Below, piece by piece: positions 1 to 8,082 of a stretch of 26,973 bases of DNA; the stretch's first letter is position 1; every line of letters begins with the position of its first letter. Source of the DNA: an uncultured Spirochaetaceae bacterium (GTDB lineage: Bacteria; Spirochaetota; Spirochaetia; Sphaerochaetales; Sphaerochaetaceae); NCBI GenBank assembly GCA_944389985.1, contig CALXON010000105.1:1-26973 (forward strand), written 5' to 3'. Under the pieces are notes generated by a model. That model saw only the letters and a program-made list of their open reading frames with translations, did no database searches and was not told where the DNA came from. A program made the position numbers and the translations under genes.

Positions 1-20
1 GGGATGGCAGGTGATAAAAG

Positions 21-926
21 ATGAAGATAGCTGTAATGGATTTCTCGAGCACGGCTCTTTCGCTCCTTGTGGCGGAAGCCTCCAGAGACAGTATTGAACC
101 TGTGGTCGGACTCAGACGCACGGTCTCAATTCTGGACTATATGTCACGGAAGGGCAAACTTTCGGAGAGAGGAGTGGAGAAGGTTGTCGAGGCTGTGACC
201 TATCTGGAGGAGGCCGCGAAGAAGGTCGGCGCGGACCATATCATTCTCATAGCAACAGCATCGATGCGCATGATCTCGAACTACTCGGAGGTCCAGGAAG
301 CTGTCTTCCGGTCTACGGGCCTTTCATTCGACATACTTGACGGACAGCAGGAGGCTTATGCTGATGCTGAGGCCAACAGGGAGTATGCATCACTGGGGGA
401 TGCCCTCATGCTGGACATAGGCGGAGCAACAGCGGAGATCGCCGATCTCGCGGAGAAGGATAGGGAGAACATGTTCTCCATTCCTGTCGGACCGCTGACT
501 CTCTGCAGACGCTGTTCATCTCTCTATCCTGATGAGAAGGAAGCGAGGGAGATGAAGAAGGATGTGAGGAAAGCCCTTTCCAGGGAGCTTGTCTATCCGG
601 GAGCCGAGTATGGTCACATCGTGCTTGTGGGCGGAAACGGTGATGCGCTCTACAGAGTCTATGCCGACTATTACAGGCTTCCTGAATCCGCGCTCAGGGT
701 GATGAAGAGGAAGAAGCTCAAGAAGCTCATATCCCATCTGCTGACATCGGATGACAGGTCCATGCTTTTAATAAAGAACGCGCCGGAGAAGGCCCATGTT
801 CTGATTCCGTCTGCGATCCTTGCCTGTACTGTCGCGAAATATTTCTCAGCGGATGAGCTCATAATCTCGGATAAGGGTGTGAAGGAAGGATATCTGAGAC
901 TTCTGATGGAGGAGATGAATGGCTAA
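21..926 (+). CDS. Ppx/GppA-family phosphatase (exopolyphosphatase-like)
   Basis: 301 aa, ASKHA fold. Family members hydrolyse polyphosphate from its ends or the 5' phosphate of pppGpp in the cytosol. Visible motifs: an N-terminal phosphate loop starting at D7 (DFSSTALSLL, a degenerate form of the usual D-G-S-N type), ATASMR near residue 82, G-Q-Q-E-A near 110, the second phosphate loop DIGGATAE at 132-139 (family form DIGGGSTE), and a glycine-rich VLVGGNG near 200. The length fits the short Ppx form with only the two ASKHA subdomains and no C-terminal HD-like domain. The ATG has an AGGTGA ribosome site 6 nt upstream. It overlaps ppk by 8 bp, so synthesis and breakdown of polyphosphate are translationally linked. 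Because both phosphate loops depart from consensus, the exact substrate is uncertain; the pairing with ppk favours polyphosphate. Confidence 0.85.
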   Translation: MKIAVMDFSSTALSLLVAEASRDSIEPVVGLRRTVSILDYMSRKGKLSERGVEKVVEAVTYLEEAAKKVGADHIILIATASMRMISNYSEVQEAVFRSTGLSFDILDGQQEAYADAEANREYASLGDALMLDIGGATAEIADLAEKDRENMFSIPVGPLTLCRRCSSLYPDEKEAREMKKDVRKALSRELVYPGAEYGHIVLVGGNGDALYRVYADYYRLPESALRVMKRKKLKKLISHLLTSDDRSMLLIKNAPEKAHVLIPSAILACTVAKYFSADELIISDKGVKEGYLRLLMEEMNG

Positions 927-2970
927 GGAGAAATCAAGGTGCATATGCGCCCCGTACATCAACAGGGAGTATTCCTGGCTTCAGTTCGATGGCAGGGTGC
1001 TCGATCAGGCGAGGGACAACGGCAATCCGCTTCTCGAGCGCTGCCGTTTCCTCTCCATATTCATATCGAACCTGGATGAGTTCGTGCGTGTGCGCCTCGG
1101 CTCCCTTCTGAATCTGGAGCTTCACAGCCCTGACTACACAGACAACAAGACCGGCATGTCAGCCAGAGAGCAGATAGACACCATACTCAGCATGCTTCCT
1201 GCCTATTACAAGAAGGCCGATGAGACATTCAGCAGGCTCAGGAAGGAACTGAGGAAAGCCGGTGTAGACATCCTCATGCACTCAACCATGACGGATACAC
1301 AGAAGACAAAGGCCCTCTCATACTTTCAGGAGAATATAGTGCCGTTTCTCTCTCCTCTGATCCTGGATGCGAAACATCCGATGATCCGCTTCGAGAACCA
1401 GAGGCTCTATCTGGTGCTGAAGCTAGAGCGTGACGGAAGGGAGATGTTCGGCGTGGTGACCATGGGGATGAGGGTTGATCAGCTTGTTCCCGTATCTTCC
1501 GGAAAGAAGACGAGGATCGCCCCTTCAGAGGAGCTCCTGTATCTTTTCGGAGACTCCCTCTTCCCTCAGTGCAAGGTCAAGGAGAAGGCTCTCGTACGCA
1601 TAACCCGCAACGCCGACTTCGAGGCGTCTGTCGAGGATGCTGACATCGAGTACGATTTCGATTTCTCCAAGCTCATCCGGAACAGGGTGGAGTCAAGGGG
1701 AAGCCTTGCGGCTGTCCGCCTTGAGATGAATACCCAGTCGGAGGAACTCAAGCAGTTCCTGATCAAGCATCTCGGCATAAGGAAGAACCAGGTGTTCGTC
1801 GTCGGAGGATGCTTCTCATACAAATACATGTTCTCGATTGATGACTTCTTCCCTGAAGCAGTCCGCTCCGGTCTCAGATACCCCTCGTTCAAGGGCTCTG
1901 TGCCTGCAGGACTCCAGCGGGGTACGATGATCGACACGGCACTTCGTCGTGACATCTTCCTCTCATACCCGTTCCAGTCAATGGATCCTCTTCTCTGGCT
2001 TCTGGATGAGTGCGCGGATGATCCGAGGGTCAACAATATCAAGATAACGATATACAGGCTGGCCCGTCACTCGAGGATCGTCCAGTCCCTTGTGCGCGCC
2101 GCGGAGAACGGCAAGGATGTCTCTGTCGTCATGGAGCTCTGCGCACGGTTTGATGAGGAGTCGAATCTGTCGTATGCGAAACAGCTGCAGGAGGCTGGAT
2201 GCACCGTCTTCTATGGAGCAGAGAACTACAAGGTCCATTCGAAGATCATATCGATAGTCCTGAGGGACAAGGGAAAGGTGAGGTACATCACCCATCTCGG
2301 AACGGGAAACTACAATGAAAGCACTGCAAAGCAGTATACCGATCTGAACATCATCACCTCCGACAAGGATATCGGGCAGGATGGCGTGGCGTTCTTCCGC
2401 AACCTCGCGACGCTCACGATCGATGCATCCTACAAGCGTCTTCTCGTCGCTCCGTTCTCACTCAAACAGGGGATCATGAAGGCCATGGACAAGGAGATCG
2501 AGAAAGGCGCTGAGGGTTCGATAACCTGCAAGATGAACTCCCTTTCAGACAAGGAGATGATCGACAAGCTCGTTGAGGCCTCGATGAAGGGAGTCCGTGT
2601 TCGCCTTCTCATCCGCGGCATATGCTGTCTTGTCCCCGGAGTTCCCGGACTGACGGAGAACATCATCGTCAAGAGCATCGTGGGACGCTTCCTCGAGCAC
2701 TCGAGGATATACTCGTTCGGATCGGGTGAGATGTTCATTTCCTCCGCGGATCTCATGACGAGGAATGTCGACAGACGAGTGGAGATAGCGACTCCCGTGC
2801 TCGATCCTGAGATAAGGAAGACAATAAAGGCGATGCTGGAGCTGATGTTCAAGGATAATGTCAAAGGACGCGTTCTGGGAAACAACGGTCAGTACTCCGC
2901 GATCCCGCAGCTTCCGGAGCCGGTGAATTCCCAGGAATACTTCCTCGGGTACTTCCATGCAGGCAACTGA
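919..2970 (+). CDS. ppk1: Polyphosphate kinase 1
   Basis: 683 aa, full length for PPK1. It makes polyphosphate from ATP reversibly through a phosphohistidine. The N-terminal domain begins with the family signature NREYSWLQF (about residues 15-23) and continues into the NLDEF segment near 51-55. The two phospholipase-D-like catalytic domains carry the autophosphorylated histidine at His440 (VHSK, like E. coli His435), the HLGTGNYNE segment just after it, the second conserved histidine at His594 (LEHSRIY, like E. coli His592), and SSADLMTRNVDRRVE near 613. The start ATG lies inside the end of the ppx-like gene behind GGAGGAG, so the pair forms one operon. A 7-bp hairpin begins on the stop codon. 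Nothing important appears to be missing. Confidence 0.97.
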   Translation: MAKEKSRCICAPYINREYSWLQFDGRVLDQARDNGNPLLERCRFLSIFISNLDEFVRVRLGSLLNLELHSPDYTDNKTGMSAREQIDTILSMLPAYYKKADETFSRLRKELRKAGVDILMHSTMTDTQKTKALSYFQENIVPFLSPLILDAKHPMIRFENQRLYLVLKLERDGREMFGVVTMGMRVDQLVPVSSGKKTRIAPSEELLYLFGDSLFPQCKVKEKALVRITRNADFEASVEDADIEYDFDFSKLIRNRVESRGSLAAVRLEMNTQSEELKQFLIKHLGIRKNQVFVVGGCFSYKYMFSIDDFFPEAVRSGLRYPSFKGSVPAGLQRGTMIDTALRRDIFLSYPFQSMDPLLWLLDECADDPRVNNIKITIYRLARHSRIVQSLVRAAENGKDVSVVMELCARFDEESNLSYAKQLQEAGCTVFYGAENYKVHSKIISIVLRDKGKVRYITHLGTGNYNESTAKQYTDLNIITSDKDIGQDGVAFFRNLATLTIDASYKRLLVAPFSLKQGIMKAMDKEIEKGAEGSITCKMNSLSDKEMIDKLVEASMKGVRVRLLIRGICCLVPGVPGLTENIIVKSIVGRFLEHSRIYSFGSGEMFISSADLMTRNVDRRVEIATPVLDPEIRKTIKAMLELMFKDNVKGRVLGNNGQYSAIPQLPEPVNSQEYFLGYFHAGN

Positions 2971-2990
2971 GAGGGCTTTCTGGCCCTCTT
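2970..2990 (+). terminator. Weak hairpin at the end of ppk1
   Basis: AGAGGGC (2970-2976) pairs with GCCCTCT (2983-2989) around a 6-nt loop, immediately at the ppk1 stop codon. There is no clean T-run after it, so this may be an mRNA 3'-end stabiliser or a weak terminator. Confidence 0.4.
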
Positions 2991-3136
2991 GTGACCTGCG
3001 GTATATGTCTGGTGTGTCATTCTGATACCATTTTCTCCGTAAAGTTCAGCCTGATGGTCTTTTTGTCCTTTCCTGCAGTCTGATCTTATTTTTCCGTATT
3101 CAGCTATTTCCTTATATGAGAAGAAAATAAATATTT

Positions 3137-3152
3137 TGGCACGGAGTATGCT
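3137..3152 (+). promoter_or_regulatory. Sigma-54 (-24/-12) promoter of hsp20
   Basis: TGGCACGGAGTATGCT matches the sigma-54 consensus TGGCACG-N4-TTGCW with one mismatch (ATGC for TTGC) and keeps the diagnostic GG-N10-GC spacing (GG at 3138-3139, GC at 3150-3151). The predicted start site is near 3163, giving a leader of about 44 nt before the hsp20 ATG. The element is intergenic and on the correct strand. I could not pick out a convincing activator site upstream in 2990-3110. Confidence 0.7.
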
Positions 3153-3160
3153 ATCTGTTG

Positions 3161-3179
3161 TTGTCCCGGAAAGGGACAG
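3161..3179 (+). other. 5'-end hairpin of the hsp20 leader
   Basis: TTGTCCC (3161-3167) and GGGACAG (3173-3179) pair around GGAAA. It sits exactly at the start site predicted from the sigma-54 element, so it would form at the very 5' end of the transcript, where such hairpins usually protect mRNA; it could also be an operator. It does not touch the AGGAGG at 3194-3199, so it is not an obvious RNA thermometer. Confidence 0.4.
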
Positions 3180-3206
3180 CCAATTAGGTCAACAGGAGGC
3201 AATAAA

Positions 3207-3641
3207 ATGGCAAACGACGTAACAAGATATAATGACAGGAACACATCGGTATTCGATGACTTCTTCGATTCGATGCTCAATGCATGGGGTTCATACTCCG
3301 CAAAGGTTCCGGCTGTGGACATCGAGGAGACACCGGATGAGTTCTCGATCAAGGCGGAGCTCCCCGGATACAGCGACAAGGATGTGAAGATCTATGTTGA
3401 GAAGCATGTCCTTCATATCTCAGGAGAGGCCGGAAGCGACAATGAGGAGAAGGAAGGACGCAAGTACCTCGTCCGTGAGAGAAGGCACACTTCCTTCGAG
3501 AGGACATTCAGTCTTCCTGACGGACTTGATGAGTCGAAGATCTCAGCAGAGTTCGAGAACGGCATACTGACAGTATCGCTGCCGAAGCTCCCCGAGGAGA
3601 AGCCAAGACACATTGAGGTCAAGATCGGTCAGAAGAACTGA
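3207..3641 (+). CDS. hsp20: Small heat-shock protein, Hsp20/alpha-crystallin family
   Basis: 144 aa, usual length for a bacterial sHsp. It is an ATP-independent holdase that binds unfolding proteins in the cytosol and hands them to DnaK/ClpB. The N-terminal arm (1-37) contains FDDFFDSML. The alpha-crystallin domain runs from about 38 (VPAVDIEE) to 133, with AELPGYSDKDV near 52-62 and the family signature AEFENGILTVSLPK near 114-127. The C-terminal IEVKI contains an I-x-V anchoring motif that docks into neighbouring subunits. A strong AGGAGG lies 7 nt before the ATG. It is a single-gene unit: sigma-54-type promoter upstream and a GC-rich terminator downstream. Sigma-54 control of an sHsp is unusual. 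Confidence 0.96.
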   Translation: MANDVTRYNDRNTSVFDDFFDSMLNAWGSYSAKVPAVDIEETPDEFSIKAELPGYSDKDVKIYVEKHVLHISGEAGSDNEEKEGRKYLVRERRHTSFERTFSLPDGLDESKISAEFENGILTVSLPKLPEEKPRHIEVKIGQKN

Positions 3642-3660
3642 TCAGGACTTCAGAGGATGA

Positions 3661-3697
3661 AAGGAATCCCGCGTGACCCGCGGGATTTCCTGTCTCT
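3661..3697 (+). terminator. Terminator after hsp20
   Basis: GGAATCCCGCG (3663-3673) pairs with CGCGGGATTTCC (3679-3690) with one bulged T and a 5-nt loop, followed by a pyrimidine-rich TGTCTCTT. It separates hsp20 from the next gene. Confidence 0.7.
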
Positions 3698-3720
3698 TCA
3701 CATAATCTCCATATTTGGAT

Positions 3721-5466
3721 ATGTTTTCCGGTATGGGAGAGAGAACATTAGACAAAATCAGGGTTCTTGCGGCCTATATGGAGAATACCCATGGCATCAC
3801 ACTCGCAAGAGCCGTATCGGTGAATCCTTCCAGGATGGAGAAGATACTCTCCGGAGAGGAAGAGCTGACAAAGAAGATGATAGCCAGAATCGCGGCTTAC
3901 TTCTTCATTCCTGTGGACATCCTCACAGATGATTCAAAGGATCTTCCTGATCCTGAGACCCTTCAGCTTGATGAGGACCTGCTGTCAATACAGCGCAATG
4001 ACATCGCCAACGACATTGAGAGGGAGAAGCAGAAGCACTTCATATCAAGAAACTGGATAGTGCTCGGCTACCGCAAGCGCGTGAAGCTCGTGCTTTCAAT
4101 CCTTCTCATAACAGTCCCGCTCATCGCATACATCCTCTTCTGCGGCTCCGAGGTCGCGTATGAGCGTATCGATGACGCGCGTAAGTATGAGATCGGAAGC
4201 GATGGTCTCGATTATGACATCCACGATCCGATACAGAAGAAGTACCATGATGATCTCGAGGGAACATCCAGGAAGAACAATCCTGACGCATACTATGTCG
4301 AGGTGACGGTCGGAACGGTTCTTGAGAGGATCAAGAACATCCACTCTGAGACATCCTCGTATGAGACAAGGATGCAACTCTATTTCAAGTTCGACAAGGA
4401 TGAGTTCAGGAACATGTTCCGTCACTATGCAAGGAATGTCCTCGCTGATCAGATAATCGATGACTACTATATCTCCTCAGAGGAGGTCAGGCCGGCATCG
4501 ATCGATTTCAACATGTGGATTGATGATCATGCGTCCTTCTTTGAGGAATGGGTCGAGACACATGACCATCTGTACTATCCCGGAGAGACACCGTCCAACG
4601 TCCTTACGGACAAGGAGACGATGTTCGTCCTCGGAAACGGAGAGTTCGTCCCTGACTCTCTCGGCATGCTCAAGGATCTCGAGGAGGTCCAGTACTACGA
4701 TGAGAACGGCAACCTCCGCACGATGTGCTATCAGAAGATCAGATTCAACGGATCATTCGAGAAGGGCTTCGACAGCGTGAGGTATCCTCTCGATTCGGTG
4801 CAGTTCAAGATGTACATTCTGCCTACGATGGATGCGGATTACATCAGGTATGTGCCTGACAGATCGACGGACTCTGACGGAGTGCTTGTGAGCGGATTCG
4901 CCCCGTACTTCGCCATCACTTCCGGTTACAGACCCATTCATGAGACTGACAAGGTCGACAATTTCACGCTCAGGCTGAACTACTACTATGATACGAACAA
5001 TGATCCCGCGGTGCATTTCGATGACTCCGTGAGGACCCAGCTCGAGATCATAGTAAGGGCAAACAGGGTGGGAATATCATTGTTCCTGCAGGCGTTCATC
5101 AACCTCTTCAGCGTCGTCATCTGGATCATCATAGCCTTCTACAGCCAGAGCTACACAGGCGAGGACAGTGTGGGAATGCTCGGTACAGGACTCTTCGGTG
5201 TCATATCATCTATGATCGTCGGACTGTCGATGGTGTCGGATGCCGGAATCTTCTCGCTGATAACGATGATAAACATATTCACGCTGGCTGTCATCATGAT
5301 AATGACGTATCAGGCCATAGCAGCAAAGCGTGCGCAGGTGAGGAAGGACAAGGTCCTGATCGCATACAACGGGATCAAGCTCAGAGTCCTTTTTGTGCTG
5401 CTCACCGTATGTACTGTGGCAATGTTCGTCGTCATCCCGGCGATAGCATATATGTGGGGAGTCTGA
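3721..5466 (+). CDS. Membrane protein: Xre-type HTH, TM helix, pLGIC/DUF4436-like beta domain and four TM helices
   Basis: No named family is certain. Numbering starts at the alternative TTG at 3715 (583 aa); the ATG at 3721 (581 aa) or 3733 is more plausible, but none has a Shine-Dalgarno. Residues 12-72 look like an Xre/HigA-type helix-turn-helix (KILSGEEELTKKMI, then IAAYFFIPVDILTDD). A linker leads to a TM helix at 124-143. Residues 144-450 are predicted outside the membrane: a beta-strand segment at 193-223 (VEVTVGTVLERIKNI) and FNGSFEKGFDSVRYPLDS ending near 361, whose YPLD (357-360) occupies the place of the FPFD Pro-loop in pentameric ligand-gated channels. Four helices follow at 455-475, 486-507, 512-533 and 558-579. 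The first ends in AFYSQSY (474-480), close to AFWSTSY as I recall it from GLIC. The C-terminus would be outside, as in pLGICs. DUF4436 proteins share the YPFD motif and a similar layout and are the main alternative. Confidence 0.65.
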   Translation: MFSGMGERTLDKIRVLAAYMENTHGITLARAVSVNPSRMEKILSGEEELTKKMIARIAAYFFIPVDILTDDSKDLPDPETLQLDEDLLSIQRNDIANDIEREKQKHFISRNWIVLGYRKRVKLVLSILLITVPLIAYILFCGSEVAYERIDDARKYEIGSDGLDYDIHDPIQKKYHDDLEGTSRKNNPDAYYVEVTVGTVLERIKNIHSETSSYETRMQLYFKFDKDEFRNMFRHYARNVLADQIIDDYYISSEEVRPASIDFNMWIDDHASFFEEWVETHDHLYYPGETPSNVLTDKETMFVLGNGEFVPDSLGMLKDLEEVQYYDENGNLRTMCYQKIRFNGSFEKGFDSVRYPLDSVQFKMYILPTMDADYIRYVPDRSTDSDGVLVSGFAPYFAITSGYRPIHETDKVDNFTLRLNYYYDTNNDPAVHFDDSVRTQLEIIVRANRVGISLFLQAFINLFSVVIWIIIAFYSQSYTGEDSVGMLGTGLFGVISSMIVGLSMVSDAGIFSLITMINIFTLAVIMIMTYQAIAAKRAQVRKDKVLIAYNGIKLRVLFVLLTVCTVAMFVVIPAIAYMWGV

Positions 5467-5551
5467 GGAACTTTCATCTCATGGGAATCTGATCTATTGC
5501 ATAAGATCTTTTAATGGGGTTATTCTTCGCTAAATTATAAGGATAGCGCAT

Positions 5552-6574
5552 ATGGAGAACAGGAAAATCAAGGTTGCGGTTATAGGCGCGACAGGTGCGG
5601 TCGGTCAGGTTTTCATGTGGATGCTCTCTGATCATCCATGGTTCGAGCTCAGCTATGTGACAGCTTCTGCTGCCAGGGTCGGTCAGAAGTATGCGGCCAC
5701 CGTTCACTGGGTTATGCCATTCGAGATGCCTGAATGTCTCAGGGAGATGGAAGTCCGTGAGTTCAATTACGAGGCAATGAAGGAAGAGGGCGTCGAGATC
5801 GTGTTCTCAGCACTGCCTGCAGCCGTCGCCCGCGAGGCTGAGCCACAGCTCAGGGCAAACGGTTTCTATGTGTTCTCGAACGCCGCGGCCATGCGCTATG
5901 ACAAGGATGTCCCCATCCTCATTCCGGAGGCCAATGCCGAGCAGCTTGAGCTCATAAGGAATCAGGGATATCCGCAGACTGGGTTCTGCGTGACCAATGC
6001 AAACTGTGTGACCACAGGTCTTGCGATGGCTCTCGCACCGCTCAGGAAGTATGGAATAAAGACAATCACGATCAACAGCTATCAGAGCGTGTCCGGAGCA
6101 GGTTACCCCGGTCTTTCCTCTTTCGATATCACGGACAACTGCATCCCTTATATCGGAGGAGAGGAGGAGAAGATCGAGAAGGAGATCAAGAAGATCCTCT
6201 CAATCGATCCTGAAGTCTACGCATACACGGTGCGTGTTCCTGTCATGTTCGGTCATCTTGAGACTGTCTGGCTTGATCTTGAGCAGGATGTCGAGACAGA
6301 GGACATCATCAAGGCCTGGGAGGATTTCAAGGAAGTTCCTGATCTTCCGTCAACGGCCGCACAGCCTGTAGTGTACTCTTCTGAGCCGACGTTCCCTCAG
6401 CCCAAGTACGCGTTCTGGGGAACTCCAAAGGGAATGGTCGTGTACACAGGCCGCCTCAAGAAGAAGAACGGAAAGATCGGATTCGTGCTTCTCGTGAACA
6501 ACATCGTGAAGGGTGCTGCCGGTGGTTCAATACAGAACGCCGAGGCATTCGTGTCAAGATTCGGATTGAGATAG
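5552..6574 (+). CDS. asd: Aspartate-semialdehyde dehydrogenase, archaeal/fungal type
   Basis: 340 aa. It reduces aspartyl-4-phosphate to aspartate semialdehyde with NADPH, the branch point to lysine/diaminopimelate, threonine and methionine. The N-terminal Rossmann motif GATGAVGQ is at 12-19. The active-site cysteine is Cys152 in NANCVTTG and the catalytic histidine is probably His235 in MFGHLETV. SVSGAGYPG (about 179-187) marks the archaeal/fungal subclass rather than the E. coli type. AAGGA lies 8 nt before the ATG. It is monocistronic, with no lysine or threonine genes beside it, and ends in a clear terminator. A weak TTGCAT/TTATTC promoter may lie near 5497-5525. Confidence 0.95.
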   Translation: MENRKIKVAVIGATGAVGQVFMWMLSDHPWFELSYVTASAARVGQKYAATVHWVMPFEMPECLREMEVREFNYEAMKEEGVEIVFSALPAAVAREAEPQLRANGFYVFSNAAAMRYDKDVPILIPEANAEQLELIRNQGYPQTGFCVTNANCVTTGLAMALAPLRKYGIKTITINSYQSVSGAGYPGLSSFDITDNCIPYIGGEEEKIEKEIKKILSIDPEVYAYTVRVPVMFGHLETVWLDLEQDVETEDIIKAWEDFKEVPDLPSTAAQPVVYSSEPTFPQPKYAFWGTPKGMVVYTGRLKKKNGKIGFVLLVNNIVKGAAGGSIQNAEAFVSRFGLR

Positions 6575-6591
6575 TGAATGATCCAGAAGAG

Positions 6592-6629
6592 AGCAGCCGG
6601 AAGCATCTGCGGAGGGCTGCTTTTCTTTT
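6592..6629 (+). terminator. Rho-independent terminator after asd
   Basis: AGCAGCC (6592-6598) pairs with GGGCTGCT (6614-6621), followed by TTTTCTTTT. It ends only about 15 bp before the tctC start, so tctC must be transcribed by read-through or from a promoter inside or upstream of this hairpin. Confidence 0.85.
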
Positions 6630-6644
6630 AACAGGAGGTTATCG

Positions 6645-7613
6645 GTGAAGCGGTGTGCGATATTGCTGCTGATACTGTTTTCAGTCTTCTCCATCTCTGC
6701 AGGAGGTACAAGGGAAGGAAGCTATCCGTCAAGGACGGTGGAGACCACAATCCAATGGGCTGCAGGAGGTGGCGCGGATCTCTCATTCAGGATCTTCGCT
6801 GATGTCTTCAGCAGGCATACAGGTCAGCAGATGGTGATAAAGAATGTTCCGGGAGCATCGGGAGTGCCCGGGACCGTGCAGTTCATGGACAGCGCGAGAC
6901 CGGATGGCTACAGCATGATGCACTGGTCCAACGCCCATGTCTCGAACATGCATATGATGAACGTGCCGTTCACGAATGACTCATTCAGACATGTTGCCGA
7001 GATCGTCGAGAGCACCCATTATCTTCTCGTTCCAGCGGATTCTGAATGGAAGACACTGGAGGACTTCATCGCCTATGCGAAGGCGAATCCGGGGCGGATC
7101 AGGATGGGAAATGCCGGAACAGGCGGCGGTAACCATCTTGCCGCTCTTCTCCTGGAGGATGCTACAGGAGCCAGTTTCACCCATGTGGCATATGACGGAG
7201 GGAACACCTCTGTGATCGGACTGATGAGCGGAGAGGTCGACGCGTCGATGAACAACTCTCCCGAAGGATATTCGAACATAGAGTCGGGACAGGTGAGGAT
7301 GCTTGTGTCATTCGGAGAGGAGAGGCTTCCCGATTTCCCCGACGTTCCGACAGCGAAGGAGCTCGGATACGACATAGTCCTGAGACAGTGGAGGGGAATC
7401 GCCGTTCCTCTGGAAACTCCTGACGAGATCGTCGACAGGCTTGATGATATCATAAAGGAATGTGTGGAGGATCCCCTCTATGCGGAGAAGCTGGAAAGAA
7501 TCGGAGCCATTCCCGCCTATATGGATACAGAGGAGTACAACCGTTTCATAAAGGAAGAGGATGAGAGATTCCGCGATCTCATAATCAGCAGGGGATTCGG
7601 GGACAGGTATTAG
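6645..7613 (+). CDS. tctC: TTT-family solute-binding protein (TctC/Bug type)
   Basis: 322 aa from a GTG start with AGGAGG 7 nt upstream. It is the periplasmic receptor of a tripartite tricarboxylate transporter; the family binds citrate, other carboxylates and assorted anions. The N-terminus is a Sec signal peptide (hydrophobic 5-18, then SISAGG) with no lipobox cysteine. WAAGGGADLSFR near 38-49 corresponds to the first ligand loop and VPGASGVPG near 68-76 to the Bug-family P-G-A-G/S-G element. MGNAGTGGGNH near 152-162 is the second anion-binding loop. tctB follows after 3 bp and tctA after that, giving a complete CBA transporter. The ligand cannot be named from sequence. Confidence 0.92.
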   Translation: MKRCAILLLILFSVFSISAGGTREGSYPSRTVETTIQWAAGGGADLSFRIFADVFSRHTGQQMVIKNVPGASGVPGTVQFMDSARPDGYSMMHWSNAHVSNMHMMNVPFTNDSFRHVAEIVESTHYLLVPADSEWKTLEDFIAYAKANPGRIRMGNAGTGGGNHLAALLLEDATGASFTHVAYDGGNTSVIGLMSGEVDASMNNSPEGYSNIESGQVRMLVSFGEERLPDFPDVPTAKELGYDIVLRQWRGIAVPLETPDEIVDRLDDIIKECVEDPLYAEKLERIGAIPAYMDTEEYNRFIKEEDERFRDLIISRGFGDRY

Positions 7614-7616
7614 GAT

Positions 7617-8072
7617 ATGGATAAGAAGCCGTTTTCCGAACTCATGACCGGTATTCTCGCAGCTTGTCTTGGCATAGCTGTCTTCTGCTACAGCAGGACA
7701 CTCAAGCCTGCGGAACTGGGAATAGGGGCTGGAGGCTATCTGACAGCAGTCGGTGTCATCTTCATCATTCTCGGAGGAATACAGACAGTCCTGACGCTCA
7801 GAAGCGGAGTCGGAAAACCCGTGTGGCATATCGATGCTCAGAAAGAGCTGAAGGTCGTGCTTATCATCCTTACAATGGTCGTATACCTTCTTCTTCTGGA
7901 GTATCTCGGTTTTCTGATAATGACGCCTCTCCTGATCATATCCGAGATGGCGGTTTTCGGTATCAGGAACTGGTGGAAGAGCATCATCATCGCGCTTCTG
8001 TTCACGCTGGTTGTCTATTTCCTCTTCACAGAGGTCTTCATGGTATTCCTGCCAAGGTTCTCGTTGTTCTGA
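7617..8072 (+). CDS. tctB: TTT-family small membrane subunit TctB
   Basis: 151 aa, four predicted TM helices: near 9-26 (GILAACLGIAVFCY), 37-61 (AGGYLTAVGVIFII), 77-105 (LKVVLIILTMVVYLLLLEY) and 118-147. This is the length and layout of the poorly conserved TctB subunit, which partners TctA in the inner membrane. The assignment relies on position between tctC and tctA as well as topology. The spacing on both sides (3 bp and 10 bp) indicates one operon. Confidence 0.88.
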   Translation: MDKKPFSELMTGILAACLGIAVFCYSRTLKPAELGIGAGGYLTAVGVIFIILGGIQTVLTLRSGVGKPVWHIDAQKELKVVLIILTMVVYLLLLEYLGFLIMTPLLIISEMAVFGIRNWWKSIIIALLFTLVVYFLFTEVFMVFLPRFSLF

Positions 8073-8082
8073 GGAGGAGCGG

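Noticed and set aside
1..20. End of an upstream gene (TGA at 12-14 or 22-24)
   Set aside because: Too few codons remain to decide the frame or product.
3161..3200. RNA thermometer in the hsp20 leader
   Set aside because: The only stable hairpin does not include the Shine-Dalgarno, and no FourU or ROSE-type pairing to AGGAGG is seen.
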